Shown here piece by piece: positions 8,694 to 17,479 of a DNA stretch of 64,000 nucleotides. The stretch is from Ohtaekwangia sp035628875 (GTDB lineage Bacteria > Bacteroidota > Bacteroidia > Cytophagales > Cyclobacteriaceae), in the NCBI GenBank assembly GCA_035628875.1, contig DASPIZ010000157.1:1-64000 (forward strand). Reading direction: 5' to 3'. Position 1 is the stretch's first letter. The number at the start of each line of letters is the position of its first letter. The translations under genes and the position numbers were made by a program. The notes below the pieces were generated by a model that saw nothing but the letters and a program-made list of their open reading frames with translations, was not told the DNA's origin and did not search any database.

Positions 8694-9551
8694 ATGAAGA
8701 ATTCCAAAGCACTGCTCCGGTATTTACTTTCGAATATTCAATTAAATGAAAGCCAGGCGGAAATTGAAAGTATGGCCTACATGGTAATTGAACATCTTTT
8801 TCACCTTGATACCATGCAGGTGATGATGGATGCAGCAGTGGAAATCACCCAAGAACAACACCAAATCATTGACAGTGTAATCGCCCGTATCAATGCCTTC
8901 GAACCGGTTCAATACGTTCTTGGCGAAGCTTTTTTCCTTGGCAGAAAGTTTATGGTAAGTCCTGCGGTTTTAATTCCACGCCCTGAAACCGAAGAACTTG
9001 TAATGCAGGTGCTGCAACATATTAAACTACATCCTCAACCTTCATACAAAATACTTGACATTGGAACCGGAAGTGGATGTATTCCAATATCTCTTGCGTT
9101 GGCATTGAACCAGGCCGAAATTCTGGCAACCGATGTGAGTGCTGAGGCGATCACAATTTCGAGGGAAAATGCAGATCGACTGAAGGCACAGGTTACTGTT
9201 TTATTGCATGATATTTTAGGCGATGAGTTGGAAGTGGTTGAGCTCGATGTATTGGTAAGTAATCCGCCCTACATTGCATCAGAAGAAAAGATTTATATGC
9301 AAACCAATGTTACCTCGTTTGAACCACACCTCGCGTTGTTCGTTCCTGATGAAGATCCATTATTGTTTTATAAGGCGATTTCCCGAAAGGCAAAAAATGC
9401 GCTTCGCGCAGGAGGATTACTGATCTTCGAAATAAATGAACGGTTCGGTAACGAGGTATCACGTCTTCTTAGTGATGAAGGATATGAAGATGTTAAAATA
9501 ATTTACGATTTGAATCAAAAGCAACGAATCGTAAGCGGTATTAAAAAGTAA
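8694..9551 (+). CDS. prmC: Release factor glutamine N5-methyltransferase PrmC
   Basis: A 285-residue SAM-dependent methyltransferase that methylates the glutamine of the GGQ motif in peptide release factors RF1/RF2. The N-terminal helical domain is followed by the linker PRPETEELV, the SAM-binding motif LDIGTGSGCIPISLAL near residue 121, and the substrate-binding NPPY motif near residue 190. All fit PrmC/HemK. No release factor gene is next to it. The downstream DUF2520 gene begins four bases after the stop, which suggests one transcript. Confidence 0.93.
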   Translation: MKNSKALLRYLLSNIQLNESQAEIESMAYMVIEHLFHLDTMQVMMDAAVEITQEQHQIIDSVIARINAFEPVQYVLGEAFFLGRKFMVSPAVLIPRPETEELVMQVLQHIKLHPQPSYKILDIGTGSGCIPISLALALNQAEILATDVSAEAITISRENADRLKAQVTVLLHDILGDELEVVELDVLVSNPPYIASEEKIYMQTNVTSFEPHLALFVPDEDPLLFYKAISRKAKNALRAGGLLIFEINERFGNEVSRLLSDEGYEDVKIIYDLNQKQRIVSGIKK

Positions 9552-9555
9552 CAAG

Positions 9556-10341
9556 ATGAAACCAGCGTCTGTATCGTTTATCGGATCAGGTAATGTAGCC
9601 TGGCACCTTGCACCTGCCCTCGATAATGTGGGCTATGCTGTTCGTGAGGTTTACAGTGCAAGAAAAAAAAATGCAGCAGCTTTGTCAGATCGTTTATATC
9701 AATCCATCGTAAAAGATTCGCTTGATTTTTCGGACAGCCCCTCCGACATTTTTATTATTGCTGTTCCTGACGATGCCATTAATGAGGTGGTTAAATCAAT
9801 AACATTGCCTCCGGATGCTTTGCTGGTTCACACATCCGGAAGCAAGCCGTTACAAATTTTGGAGAATAACAATGAATGGACGAAAGGCGTTTTTTATCCG
9901 CTTCAAACTTTTACGAAAAACAGAAAAATAGATCTTGAGACGGTACCTTTTTTTATTGAAAGTGACGATCCCTCAGTGGAGCGAAGACTAATGGCGATGG
10001 CAAAGACCATTGGTAAGAATGTTATAAAAATCTCTTCTCAGGATAGAAAGATCATTCATGTGGCGGCTGTATTTGCTTCTAATTTCACCAATCACATGCT
10101 CAGTTTATCCAAAGACATTATGACTGCTCATGGACTAAATTTTGATCACCTTAAGCCACTCATCGCAGAGACTTTAAATAAAAGTCTGGCCATTGGTCCG
10201 GAGCATGCGCAGACAGGGCCAGCACGAAGGGGAGATCTCGAAGTGCTGGATAATCACCTGGCGTTATTACAAGAGGATGAAGCGGTAGCTGAAATTTATA
10301 AAGTGGTCAGTCAGCATATTTTGAATCGTTACTCGGATTGA
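9556..10341 (+). CDS. Rossmann-fold protein of the DUF2520 type (NADP-binding oxidoreductase-like)
   Basis: A 261-residue protein with an N-terminal dinucleotide-binding motif (SFIGSGNVAWHLAPAL, residues 7-22) and a C-terminal all-helical domain. The layout is like pyrroline-5-carboxylate reductase and F420-dependent NADP reductase, as seen in DUF2520 proteins. DIFIIAVPDDAI and LVHTSGSKPLQIL are typical segments. The substrate is unknown. It follows prmC by 4 bases and its stop lies only one base from the convergent hydrolase gene, so there is no room for a separate terminator. Confidence 0.75.
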   Translation: MKPASVSFIGSGNVAWHLAPALDNVGYAVREVYSARKKNAAALSDRLYQSIVKDSLDFSDSPSDIFIIAVPDDAINEVVKSITLPPDALLVHTSGSKPLQILENNNEWTKGVFYPLQTFTKNRKIDLETVPFFIESDDPSVERRLMAMAKTIGKNVIKISSQDRKIIHVAAVFASNFTNHMLSLSKDIMTAHGLNFDHLKPLIAETLNKSLAIGPEHAQTGPARRGDLEVLDNHLALLQEDEAVAEIYKVVSQHILNRYSD

Positions 10342-10342
10342 T

Positions 10343-11284
10343 TCATTGGGGGTCTATTGATTCAAGAAATTTCGAAACGTCACGTATCCAGTTGGATTGA
10401 TTTGTTTCTGTAAAAAGCGCGTGACCTTCATCCGGATAGGTTGCTAAGGTCTTTTGTCCACCAAGATTATTGAACAGTGTTTCTGTTTCTTCCATTGAAA
10501 CGCGATTATCCTTTTCTCCAAACAAGATCAGTGTTGGACATTTTACATCTAAGGCATATTCTTGTGGATTATGAGCGAAGGCCCAATACCCATGTTGCGC
10601 GCCGCCCCAAAATGTTAACAGGTAAGACATCGGGAATGAAGGTACACCCATCATATTAAATCGTGCGGACACGGTTTTTTGTAAACTACCGAAAGGACAT
10701 TCCAGTATAATAGAACTAGGCTCAAATTGATCGTCGTGTATGGCTTTAAGGACTGCGGCAGCGCCCATCGAGGTGCCGAATAAATGGATATTTTTTTCGC
10801 CTTGTGCCTCAACGTAATCAAAAGCATCCTTTACTTCCCGGCTTTCGGTAAAACCAATACTGGTGCTATTTCCTTCTGATCCTCCTGACCCCATAAAGTC
10901 AACGAGGAGCGTGTGATAGCCAAGTTTGTAAAACTCTTCAGCGCGTGAGAGGAGAGCGGATTTTTCCCCGGCATATCCGTGAAAAAGTACGATTGTGCCT
11001 CGGGCACTTTCAGCGGGAATATACCAGGCTTCCAAGGTAACGTCGCTTTTAATATGGAGTGTCTTGAATGGACGTTCAGGGATCTGTATGTGCTGTGGTT
11101 TCGGATTATCAATGCCTGCAAAAAGAACTTTTAACTTGCCCATTGTGCTAAGTTCTTTTGGATCCTTCGTGCGTGCATCATCATCACTCAAACTAAAGTG
11201 GGTAAAGCGATAGGCATGGAGATAGGCAATCGCGTTTATGACAATAAGCCCAGGTAGAATAAGCCACGTGATTTTCCTTTTCAT
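10343..11284 (-). CDS. Alpha/beta hydrolase, membrane-anchored
   Basis: A 313-residue protein with an N-terminal hydrophobic segment (residues 5-27), probably a signal anchor, followed by a serine hydrolase domain. The oxyanion region is LFHGYAGEKS, the nucleophile elbow GTSMGAA holds the Ser, the acid is likely the Asp in FGEKDNRVS and the base the His in YPDEGHALF. This is the layout of the BAAT/FSH-like or prolyl-oligopeptidase-like hydrolases of unknown substrate. The ATG at 11284 gives the anchor directly. It is the only gene of its short leftward unit. Confidence 0.8.
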   Translation of the reverse strand: MKRKITWLILPGLIVINAIAYLHAYRFTHFSLSDDDARTKDPKELSTMGKLKVLFAGIDNPKPQHIQIPERPFKTLHIKSDVTLEAWYIPAESARGTIVLFHGYAGEKSALLSRAEEFYKLGYHTLLVDFMGSGGSEGNSTSIGFTESREVKDAFDYVEAQGEKNIHLFGTSMGAAAVLKAIHDDQFEPSSIILECPFGSLQKTVSARFNMMGVPSFPMSYLLTFWGGAQHGYWAFAHNPQEYALDVKCPTLILFGEKDNRVSMEETETLFNNLGGQKTLATYPDEGHALFTETNQSNWIRDVSKFLESIDPQ

Positions 11285-11399
11285 AAACGCTGCAGTGTTT
11301 GTAAGGTGTATTTATTGCCGTTCTCTTCCTCAAGGTTGCATGAGATTAATTATGTTTAAAAGCTTTCCGTAAAAATTTTTTTTAGGAGGCCAACAAACT

Positions 11400-11407
11400 T
11401 AATTTTG
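11400..11407 (+). promoter_or_regulatory. -7 element (TAATTTTG) before hemB
   Basis: TAATTTTG fits TAnnTTTG and ends 35 bases before the hemB start, leaving a short leader. A T-run about 17-25 bases upstream stands where the -33 box should be, but no clear TTG is seen there. Confidence 0.4.
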
Positions 11408-11442
11408 AATGGTTTCAATCTGATTCAATTTTCAATACTGCT

Positions 11443-12423
11443 ATGTCTTTTTTAACCCGCAGACCCCGACGTAACCGCAAGAGTGAGGCAATTCGTGCAC
11501 TGGTGCAAGAAACTCGTGTTACTACAGATGATTTGATTTTTCCGCTCTTTCTTATCGAAGGCGCAAACAAAAAAGAGGCGATCGCGTCTATGCCGGATAT
11601 TCACAGGCTTTCAACAGACCTGATGTTAAAGGAGGTGGAAGCCTGTATGAAATTGGGTATTCGGGCCTTTGATATTTTTCCTGTTGTTGAAGAAGCGTAC
11701 AAAGATAAAACAGCTTCACACAGCTTCGATAAAACTTTCTTTTACCTCAAGGCGCTTCGTGAAATTAAAAAGCAATTTCCTGAGGCTTGTATTATGACCG
11801 ATGTGGCCATGGATCCATACAGTTCTGATGGACACGATGGTTTAGTATTGGATGGAAAGATTGTAAATGATAAAACACTCGATATATTGGGTAAGATGGC
11901 CCTGGCTCAGGCAGAAACCGGTATCGATATCCTCGGGCCTTCCGATATGATGGACGGCCGTGTCGGCTATATCCGTAATTTACTTGATGAGAACGGGTTT
12001 ACCGAAGTATCCATCATGAGTTATACTGCAAAATATGCCAGTGCTTTTTATAATCCTTTTCGTGATGCCCTGGATTCTGCACCAAAATTTGGCGATAAAA
12101 AAACATATCAGATGAATCCGGCGAACCGCAGAGAAGCGCTGATCGAAGCGTCTTTGGATGCACAGGAAGGGGCAGATTTTTTGATGGTGAAGCCCGCGCT
12201 TGCGTATCTTGATATCATTCGCCTTCTCAAGGACAATACTGATTTACCGGTTTCTGCTTATAACGTAAGTGGTGAATATTCCATGGTTAAAGCAGCTGCT
12301 TTAAAAGGATGGCTGGATGGTGAACGTGCCATGATTGAAAGCTTACTCAGTATTAAACGCGCTGGTGCCGATATTATACTAACCTATTTTGCAAAAGAAT
12401 TTGCCACTCTGGCAAACCGTTAA
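11443..12423 (+). CDS. hemB: Porphobilinogen synthase (5-aminolevulinate dehydratase)
   Basis: A 326-residue enzyme that condenses two 5-aminolevulinate molecules to porphobilinogen in haem synthesis. The two active-site lysines are visible in SYTAKYASAFYNP (near residue 195) and LMVKPALAYLDI (near residue 249). The metal-site loop reads MTDVAMDPYSSDGHDG, with Asp where zinc-type enzymes have three cysteines, so it should be a magnesium-type rather than a Zn-type enzyme. The histidine kinase gene starts 13 bases after the stop and may be cotranscribed, with no obvious functional link. Confidence 0.95.
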   Translation: MSFLTRRPRRNRKSEAIRALVQETRVTTDDLIFPLFLIEGANKKEAIASMPDIHRLSTDLMLKEVEACMKLGIRAFDIFPVVEEAYKDKTASHSFDKTFFYLKALREIKKQFPEACIMTDVAMDPYSSDGHDGLVLDGKIVNDKTLDILGKMALAQAETGIDILGPSDMMDGRVGYIRNLLDENGFTEVSIMSYTAKYASAFYNPFRDALDSAPKFGDKKTYQMNPANRREALIEASLDAQEGADFLMVKPALAYLDIIRLLKDNTDLPVSAYNVSGEYSMVKAAALKGWLDGERAMIESLLSIKRAGADIILTYFAKEFATLANR

Positions 12424-12436
12424 TCCATCATACTAT

Positions 12437-14404
12437 ATGACGTTGAGGATTTTTCTTTTTAGTCTTCTTTTCCTCACGTCGTGGAAAACATTTTCCCAGT
12501 CGTTGATACTTGCCGGGCAGGAACGCATTGAATTAGCCGACCACATTCTGCATTATCGCGACACCGAAGGCGATCTTACGCTTGATGATATCATAAGGAA
12601 GAGAATCCCTTTTCAGTCGCGGGCACTAAACTATGGATTTGATGATGCTGCACATTGGTTTGCTTTTCAAATTGACAATGAATCAAAGGATGAAGACTGG
12701 CTGCTTGAAGTAGCTTTCGCTCCTCTTGATAAAATAGATTTTTTTATCCGGAGTGAGTCCGGTTGGATCGAAAAAAGTGCAGGCGATCTGTTACCGATGA
12801 GCATCCGCGATGTAAGGCACCCACATGCCGTTTTTTTATTTTCCCTTCCACAGGGTTATACCCGAACAATTTACCTGCGGGTTAAAACTACCTCTTCAGT
12901 CCAGGTGCCGTTGATCCTTTGGAAGCGTGATGCTTTTATTGCTACATCAAATACGGTCAATATCATCAATGGATTGTTTTATGGCGCCATGATGATCATG
13001 ATATTGTATCAATTGTTTGTATTTCTATCCACACATGATCGCATCACGTTGTATTATGTTCTAACGCTGGTGGCGATGATGCATGTTGTTGCCTTTTTTC
13101 AAGGCTATAGCTTTTTGTATATGTATCCAGAACATCCACAGCTAAACCACCTGATGGCAATTGTTACGGGTCCATTGTTTCTTTTGTTTTCGACATGGCT
13201 CACACGAGCATTCTTGGATCTGAAAAAGAATAGTCCCACGATGGATAAACTTTTGTTGATTAATATGGAGCTCGATATACTGGCAGCCATCATGATGATC
13301 GTGTTTTTTGGAAAGATTTCATATCGTTTTCACCACTATGCCATATTGTTGCACTGCGTTTTTGCGCTCATCGCCGCAGGATATTGTTTGTACCGAAATT
13401 TCAGGCCCGCTTTATATTACCTCTTGTCGTGGATTACCTTGCTTGTCGCTACATTGATTTTTTCAATGAGTAACCTAGGTCTCTTTCCGGCGTATCTGAA
13501 TACCAGTTCTACCGGCCTTATCATCGGATGCCTTTTACAAATGTTACTCATCTCTTTTGCGCTTGGAAATCGCTGGAGTATAATGGTGCGGGAAAACCAG
13601 AAAAGTAAAGAGCTTGAAGTGCAACGAGGTCAGCTGGAGAAAGAACGGCTTGAACAAGAGGTACAGTTACGGCTGGAGGAGATTAATCATAAAAATCAGA
13701 AGCTCGAAGAAGTTAACCGGATTAAGGATAAATTATTTTCTGTTGTATCACATGACATTAAAGGGCCACTCACATCCTTGCACCTCGCATTAGCACTCAC
13801 CAAGAATGAGACTATAACGCAAAAGGAATTTCAGCAACTGACTCATTCCCTTGAAACAAAATTTACACAGACCACCGAGTTTATTGATAATCTGCTTCAG
13901 TGGGCAACGCTTCAGATACGCGGCGAATCTTTTGAGCCGGTAAAAGTAAATCTTTCAGTATTGATCCAACAAACCATTGGTCTTTTGGATTTTGAACTCA
14001 GAAAAAAGAACATTGAGATTGAAGACACAATTGACGGATCATGGCATGCAAAAGCCGATGTCAATATGGTGAAATCAATTTTACGAAATTTACTGACAAA
14101 CGCCGTTAAGTTTACCGGTAATGGGGGGCATGTTGGGATTCAGGCCACAGCAAATGCTGAGTTTATTACAATTGCTATTGCTGATACAGGGATCGGTATA
14201 CCGAAGAAAAATCAGTCGCTAATTTTTTCACTCGATATCGTTACGACGCCAGGCACAGGGCAAGAAAGGGGCACAGGCCTGGGGCTGTTATTATGTAAAG
14301 AATTCGTTGAGCGGAACAATGGAAGAATCTGGTTTGAAACGGAAGAAGGAAAAGGTACGACTTTTTATTTCACACTCCCTGCTTATAAAAATGATGAAGC
14401 CTGA
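12437..14404 (+). CDS. 7TMR-DISM sensor histidine kinase
   Basis: A 655-residue membrane sensor. I chose the ATG at 12437 because it gives a signal peptide (MTLRIFLFSLLFLTSW); the open frame extends back into hemB. Next come a periplasmic 7TMR-DISM extracellular domain (about residues 25-165), seven hydrophobic segments (about 175-390), a coiled coil (about 395-430) and HisKA with the phosphorylated His at about residue 439 (VVSHDIKGPLTSL). The HATPase domain has an N-box (NLLTNAVKF), DTGIGIP and GTGLGLLLC. No response regulator is adjacent, so its partner is elsewhere. The next gene overlaps its 3' end by 14 bases. Confidence 0.9.
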   Translation: MTLRIFLFSLLFLTSWKTFSQSLILAGQERIELADHILHYRDTEGDLTLDDIIRKRIPFQSRALNYGFDDAAHWFAFQIDNESKDEDWLLEVAFAPLDKIDFFIRSESGWIEKSAGDLLPMSIRDVRHPHAVFLFSLPQGYTRTIYLRVKTTSSVQVPLILWKRDAFIATSNTVNIINGLFYGAMMIMILYQLFVFLSTHDRITLYYVLTLVAMMHVVAFFQGYSFLYMYPEHPQLNHLMAIVTGPLFLLFSTWLTRAFLDLKKNSPTMDKLLLINMELDILAAIMMIVFFGKISYRFHHYAILLHCVFALIAAGYCLYRNFRPALYYLLSWITLLVATLIFSMSNLGLFPAYLNTSSTGLIIGCLLQMLLISFALGNRWSIMVRENQKSKELEVQRGQLEKERLEQEVQLRLEEINHKNQKLEEVNRIKDKLFSVVSHDIKGPLTSLHLALALTKNETITQKEFQQLTHSLETKFTQTTEFIDNLLQWATLQIRGESFEPVKVNLSVLIQQTIGLLDFELRKKNIEIEDTIDGSWHAKADVNMVKSILRNLLTNAVKFTGNGGHVGIQATANAEFITIAIADTGIGIPKKNQSLIFSLDIVTTPGTGQERGTGLGLLLCKEFVERNNGRIWFETEEGKGTTFYFTLPAYKNDEA

Positions 14405-14957
14405 ATCCCTCACATTGCAAAATCAATATCTCCCGGATTTTCATTTCAATGAAGTTCACCGTATTACCATTGAAGCGCCAAGGGAAAAGGTTTTTGGAAA
14501 GATAAACGCTTTTGATTTTAGCGGATCGACGGTGATCAGGTTACTATTAAGGCTCCGCGGCTTACCGACAAATACCACCAAAGGACTAGATGGTGTTCTT
14601 AAGATGGGGTTTTCACTTTTGGCGGTACATCAGGATGAGGAATTGATCCTCGGATTAATTGGTCGGTTCTGGGAGCCATCAGGGAAAATTCAGCGTGTAG
14701 CTCCCGTTGATTTTAAAGCGTTTAATGATCCCGATTTTGCGAAAGTAACCTGGAATTTCAAAATTTTGCCCGGTAGGGGAAATCTTCTTACTGTCGAAAC
14801 GGAAACACGTATTGCGTGTATAGATCCCGTTGTTCGCCGACGGTTCGCCCGTTACTGGTTTCTGATTAAACCCTTCAGCGGTATCATTAGAAAGCATATG
14901 CTGAAGCAAATCAAAATACAAGCAGAAAATTTAGTCAGTGTAATCAATATCGGCTAG
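14391..14957 (+). CDS. Uncharacterised protein, possibly SRPBCC-like
   Basis: About 188 residues. The two adjacent ATGs at 14391 and 14394 overlap the end of the histidine kinase gene; the longer frame from 14307 would overlap by almost 100 bases and is unlikely. The pattern EVHRITIEAPREKVFGKINA at residues 20-39 looks like the first strand and helix of an SRPBCC/START-like ligand-binding fold. Later segments (TWNFKILPGRGNLLTVET) fit beta strands, and the C-terminus is a basic helix. No catalytic motif is seen. Overlap suggests translational coupling with the kinase, but a regulatory role is only a guess. Confidence 0.7.
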   Translation: MMKPESLTLQNQYLPDFHFNEVHRITIEAPREKVFGKINAFDFSGSTVIRLLLRLRGLPTNTTKGLDGVLKMGFSLLAVHQDEELILGLIGRFWEPSGKIQRVAPVDFKAFNDPDFAKVTWNFKILPGRGNLLTVETETRIACIDPVVRRRFARYWFLIKPFSGIIRKHMLKQIKIQAENLVSVINIG

Positions 14958-14970
14958 TTAAACTTCCATA

Positions 14971-15006
14971 AAACCTTCTCCTGCGAAGAGGGCAGGGTGA
15001 GGCCAT
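14971..15006. repeat. Relic of a GGTGAGGCC-type interspersed repeat
   Basis: The segment CTTCTCCTGCGAAGAGG followed by GCAGGGTGAGGCCATA resembles widespread bacterial repeats built on CTCTCC...GGAGAGGGCAGGGTGAGG. A related copy in the other orientation, with TATGGCCTCAC and an inner CTCTCTCC/GGAGAGAG hairpin, lies at 36801-36838. It sits between a rightward and a leftward gene end and could fold, but it has no T-tract, so a terminator role is not shown. Confidence 0.45.
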
Positions 15007-15050
15007 AAAAAACAAGCTTAACTAAACGATATTGACAGTGCAATAGATGT

Positions 15051-16511
15051 TTAATTCTTTTCCGGCTCCAGTGCAGGCAGTGTAAAATCATCCAGCGGAC
15101 TCGGTAATGCCATGGTTGCCTCTATGTCCTCCGTTGTTCGCGGCGCCGTAGTGGAAAGATGTTCATTTCCGCCTGCGGTAATTAAAAAGTCATCTTCTAT
15201 TCTTACAGCAATTCCCCACCAACGTTTATCGCATTTCGCGTTTTCCGGAATATAGATACCAGGTTCGATCGTTATCACCATATTCTCCTGGAGTACATCA
15301 TAATTGCCGCGGTCATGTACGTCCAATCCGATATGATGACAACAGCCATGCGGATAATACAAATGGTATTCCGATTCACGTTGAAGGATACCAAGTTCCT
15401 TAAGACCTTTGTTGATTACCTCTTTGGTAACCTGTGTGAGCTGTGCAAAGCTTGTCCCAGGCTTACATATTTTCATGGCTTCTTCCTGGGCTTTGAATAC
15501 AATATCGTAAATGAGTTTCTGTTCAGTAGAAAATTTTCCATTCGCAGGAATAGTTCGTGTGATGTCGGCCGTGTATCCGTGGTATTCCGCGCCAAGATCC
15601 ATCAACACCATTTCTCGTGTGGAGATTGCAGGTTTGTAGTTATCGATATAATGAAGAATGCATCCGTTGTGTCCACCACCTACGATGGAAGGATAGCCGA
15701 TATCTTCCGCCTGATATTTTTTGAAAACAAATTCGTGTATCCCTTGAATCTCACGTTCCGACATTCCGGGCCGCATTGCTTTCATTACTTCAACTTGACC
15801 GCGGCATGATATCTGTACGGCCTTACGTAAAAGGTTTAATTCTTCAGCTGTTTTGATACCACGAAGATCGTTCATGATATGCGTGAGGTCTTGTGTATTC
15901 AGATTGCTCTTATTAGGTTCGCGGTCAACCGCGAGATTTTTCTCCGATGGATAGTTTACTTTTGTTTTGAACTGCTCGATCAAATCGAAAAGGTCAGCCT
16001 GGTCTTCTGTGTTTCTAACGTCATTTTTAAAATCGAAAAACAAGATCTCACTGAATTTACTGAAGTCTACATTGTAGTTTTTAAACTCAGTATTGTTGAA
16101 GGCCTGTTCAAGGCCCAGCATCTCTTTGGTTTTTACATCGCCAAGTCTGCGGCCAGTCCACATTTCGCGAATCATATTGCGGGGTTGTACAAAGATGATC
16201 TCGTTATATAATAAACCGTTTGCTGCAGTTTGTTTGTCTTTAAAAATGAGCAGCACGGCATGTGGTTCTTTGTACCCTGTGAGGTAGTAAAAATCGGGAT
16301 CCTGATGATACACGTAGTCCACATCATTCGATCGGTTTCGTACCGCGTTTGCAAAAAAGACAGCTACCGAATTTGCAGGAATTTTTTCGCGCAATTTTTC
16401 ACGGCGTTCTTTATGGAACTCCTTTGATAAGAAATCTGTAGGCTGCTCAGCTTCTTGTCCATAAGCCGCGGATACAAGAAAAATAAAGGGTAAAAAATAC
16501 AATGCTCTCAT
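15051..16511 (-). CDS. pepP: Secreted Xaa-Pro aminopeptidase (aminopeptidase P)
   Basis: A 486-residue metallopeptidase that removes an N-terminal residue preceding proline. Residues 1-18 form a signal peptide ending AAYGQ, so it acts in the periplasm or is exported, unlike the cytosolic E. coli enzyme. An N-terminal creatinase-like domain (about 30-180) precedes the pita-bread domain. The dimetal ligands are Asp in MDLGAEYHGYTADITR (two), His in HHIGLDVHD, Glu in TIEPGIYIPE and Glu in VRIEDDFLI. All five are present, so it should be active. It stands alone. Confidence 0.92.
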   Translation of the reverse strand: MRALYFLPFIFLVSAAYGQEAEQPTDFLSKEFHKERREKLREKIPANSVAVFFANAVRNRSNDVDYVYHQDPDFYYLTGYKEPHAVLLIFKDKQTAANGLLYNEIIFVQPRNMIREMWTGRRLGDVKTKEMLGLEQAFNNTEFKNYNVDFSKFSEILFFDFKNDVRNTEDQADLFDLIEQFKTKVNYPSEKNLAVDREPNKSNLNTQDLTHIMNDLRGIKTAEELNLLRKAVQISCRGQVEVMKAMRPGMSEREIQGIHEFVFKKYQAEDIGYPSIVGGGHNGCILHYIDNYKPAISTREMVLMDLGAEYHGYTADITRTIPANGKFSTEQKLIYDIVFKAQEEAMKICKPGTSFAQLTQVTKEVINKGLKELGILQRESEYHLYYPHGCCHHIGLDVHDRGNYDVLQENMVITIEPGIYIPENAKCDKRWWGIAVRIEDDFLITAGGNEHLSTTAPRTTEDIEATMALPSPLDDFTLPALEPEKN

Positions 16512-16760
16512 ATCGACCGGTTTTTTAATGAATATAACGCGAAAATGGTATCACGAATGGCAAATCTTTATATAAGGTGCAGCGGTTTCGTGAATGGTTT
16601 TTTTTAGAACTACTACCTTAAAATTCAGGGTCATTTTTTTAAAAATAGGTAGTTTATTGATGCAGGAGACCGTTTGTCGATTGCGTGTATCAATTTTTGC
16701 CATTAATTCAGTTATTCATAACACTTAATCCTGCGCTAAGAATTTGTAGGCCCTTTCTGA

Positions 16761-16793
16761 TAAAGGCAGATCTCATCATCTGCCTTTAATTTT
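16761..16793 (+). terminator. Eleven-base-pair hairpin with short T-tract
   Basis: TAAAGGCAGAT (16761-16771) pairs perfectly with ATCTGCCTTTA (16778-16788) across a six-base loop; ATTTTT follows on the plus strand. The leftward gene ends inside this structure: its stop codon is at 16776-16778. The T-tract is on the plus strand, so as a simple terminator it would act rightward, where no gene is visible. A role for the leftward operon, as an end or stabiliser of its mRNA, is possible. Confidence 0.5.
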
Positions 16794-17018
16794 TCCAAAA
16801 GGATCTTCCTGGTTTTCAAGTTCTTCCAACAAAAAATCGTTTCCTTTTCCATAGCGGATCAGGTCTTTCAGTAGAAAACGTTCTAATGTAAAAATATCCT
16901 TTACCCGGAAATCTCCGTTGCTCAGTATACTTTCAATTTCAAATTCATGGGTCTCACCGAAGTTGGTGAGGCGGTATTTTCTACCAGTCCGTAAAACGTC
17001 AAATGCCAGTCCCGCCAT
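16776..17018 (-). CDS. Small protein of unknown function, partner of GroES-like gene
   Basis: An 80-residue protein that I do not recognise. It has no signal peptide or membrane segment. The pattern of short strands (YRLTNFGETHEFEIESIL, GDFRVKDIF) followed by LLKDLIRYGKGNDFLLEE suggests a small beta-rich, possibly Tudor/SH3-like domain with an acidic C-terminus. It starts two bases after the GroES-like gene ends, so the two are surely translated from one mRNA and may act together. The 3' end lies within the hairpin at 16761-16788. Confidence 0.65.
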   Translation of the reverse strand: MAGLAFDVLRTGRKYRLTNFGETHEFEIESILSNGDFRVKDIFTLERFLLKDLIRYGKGNDFLLEELENQEDPFGKIKGR

Positions 17019-17020
17019 AA

Positions 17021-17395
17021 TTATAAGTCTTCGTCTCGTTCAAGCATCAAAATGGATGCCTGTGGAACGATGAAATATTTTTCTTCTTCGTAAATAACTT
17101 CAATAGCACCTTTTTGCAGAAAGATAGCCAGGTCGCCTTCCTGCGACTGCAAGGGTAAATATTTTACCTGATCTTCTTTGCCTTTCCAAACGTCATCTTC
17201 ATCTGCCGGTAGTGGTAACGGATATCCCGGGCCAACTTTAATAACCCATCCGCTCTGAATTTTTTCTTTCTCCTGTACACCGGGCGGAAGATATAATCCA
17301 CTGGCGGTTTTATCAGACTGTTTAGCAGGTCTGATTAGAACACGGTCACCCACCACTATCAATTTCTTTAGTTTATTATCCGATGTTAACTTCAT
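17021..17395 (-). CDS. GroES/Cpn10-family protein
   Basis: A 124-residue protein with the Cpn10 fold signature: VVGDRVLIRPAKQSDKTASGLYLP at the start, GWVIKVGPGYP in the middle and EVIYEEEKYFIVPQASIL at the end. True GroES is about 95 residues; the extra length is an acidic insert (LPADEDDVWKGKEDQVKY). No groEL is nearby, unlike the usual groES-groEL pair. It may be a paralogue with its own partner, with the 80-residue gene directly downstream the obvious candidate. Family call secure, function inferred. Confidence 0.8.
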   Translation of the reverse strand: MKLTSDNKLKKLIVVGDRVLIRPAKQSDKTASGLYLPPGVQEKEKIQSGWVIKVGPGYPLPLPADEDDVWKGKEDQVKYLPLQSQEGDLAIFLQKGAIEVIYEEEKYFIVPQASILMLERDEDL

Positions 17396-17479
17396 ACGCT
17401 CAAATAAAATACAGCATGATTATTATACTAAATTTTTAACCACGCAAAACAAAGGTGTAAAAATCCTAAAGTAGTTCCA

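Noticed and set aside
15315..15809. 164-codon plus-strand ORF
   Set aside because: Antisense to the secreted aminopeptidase P, whose metal ligands are all intact on the other strand.
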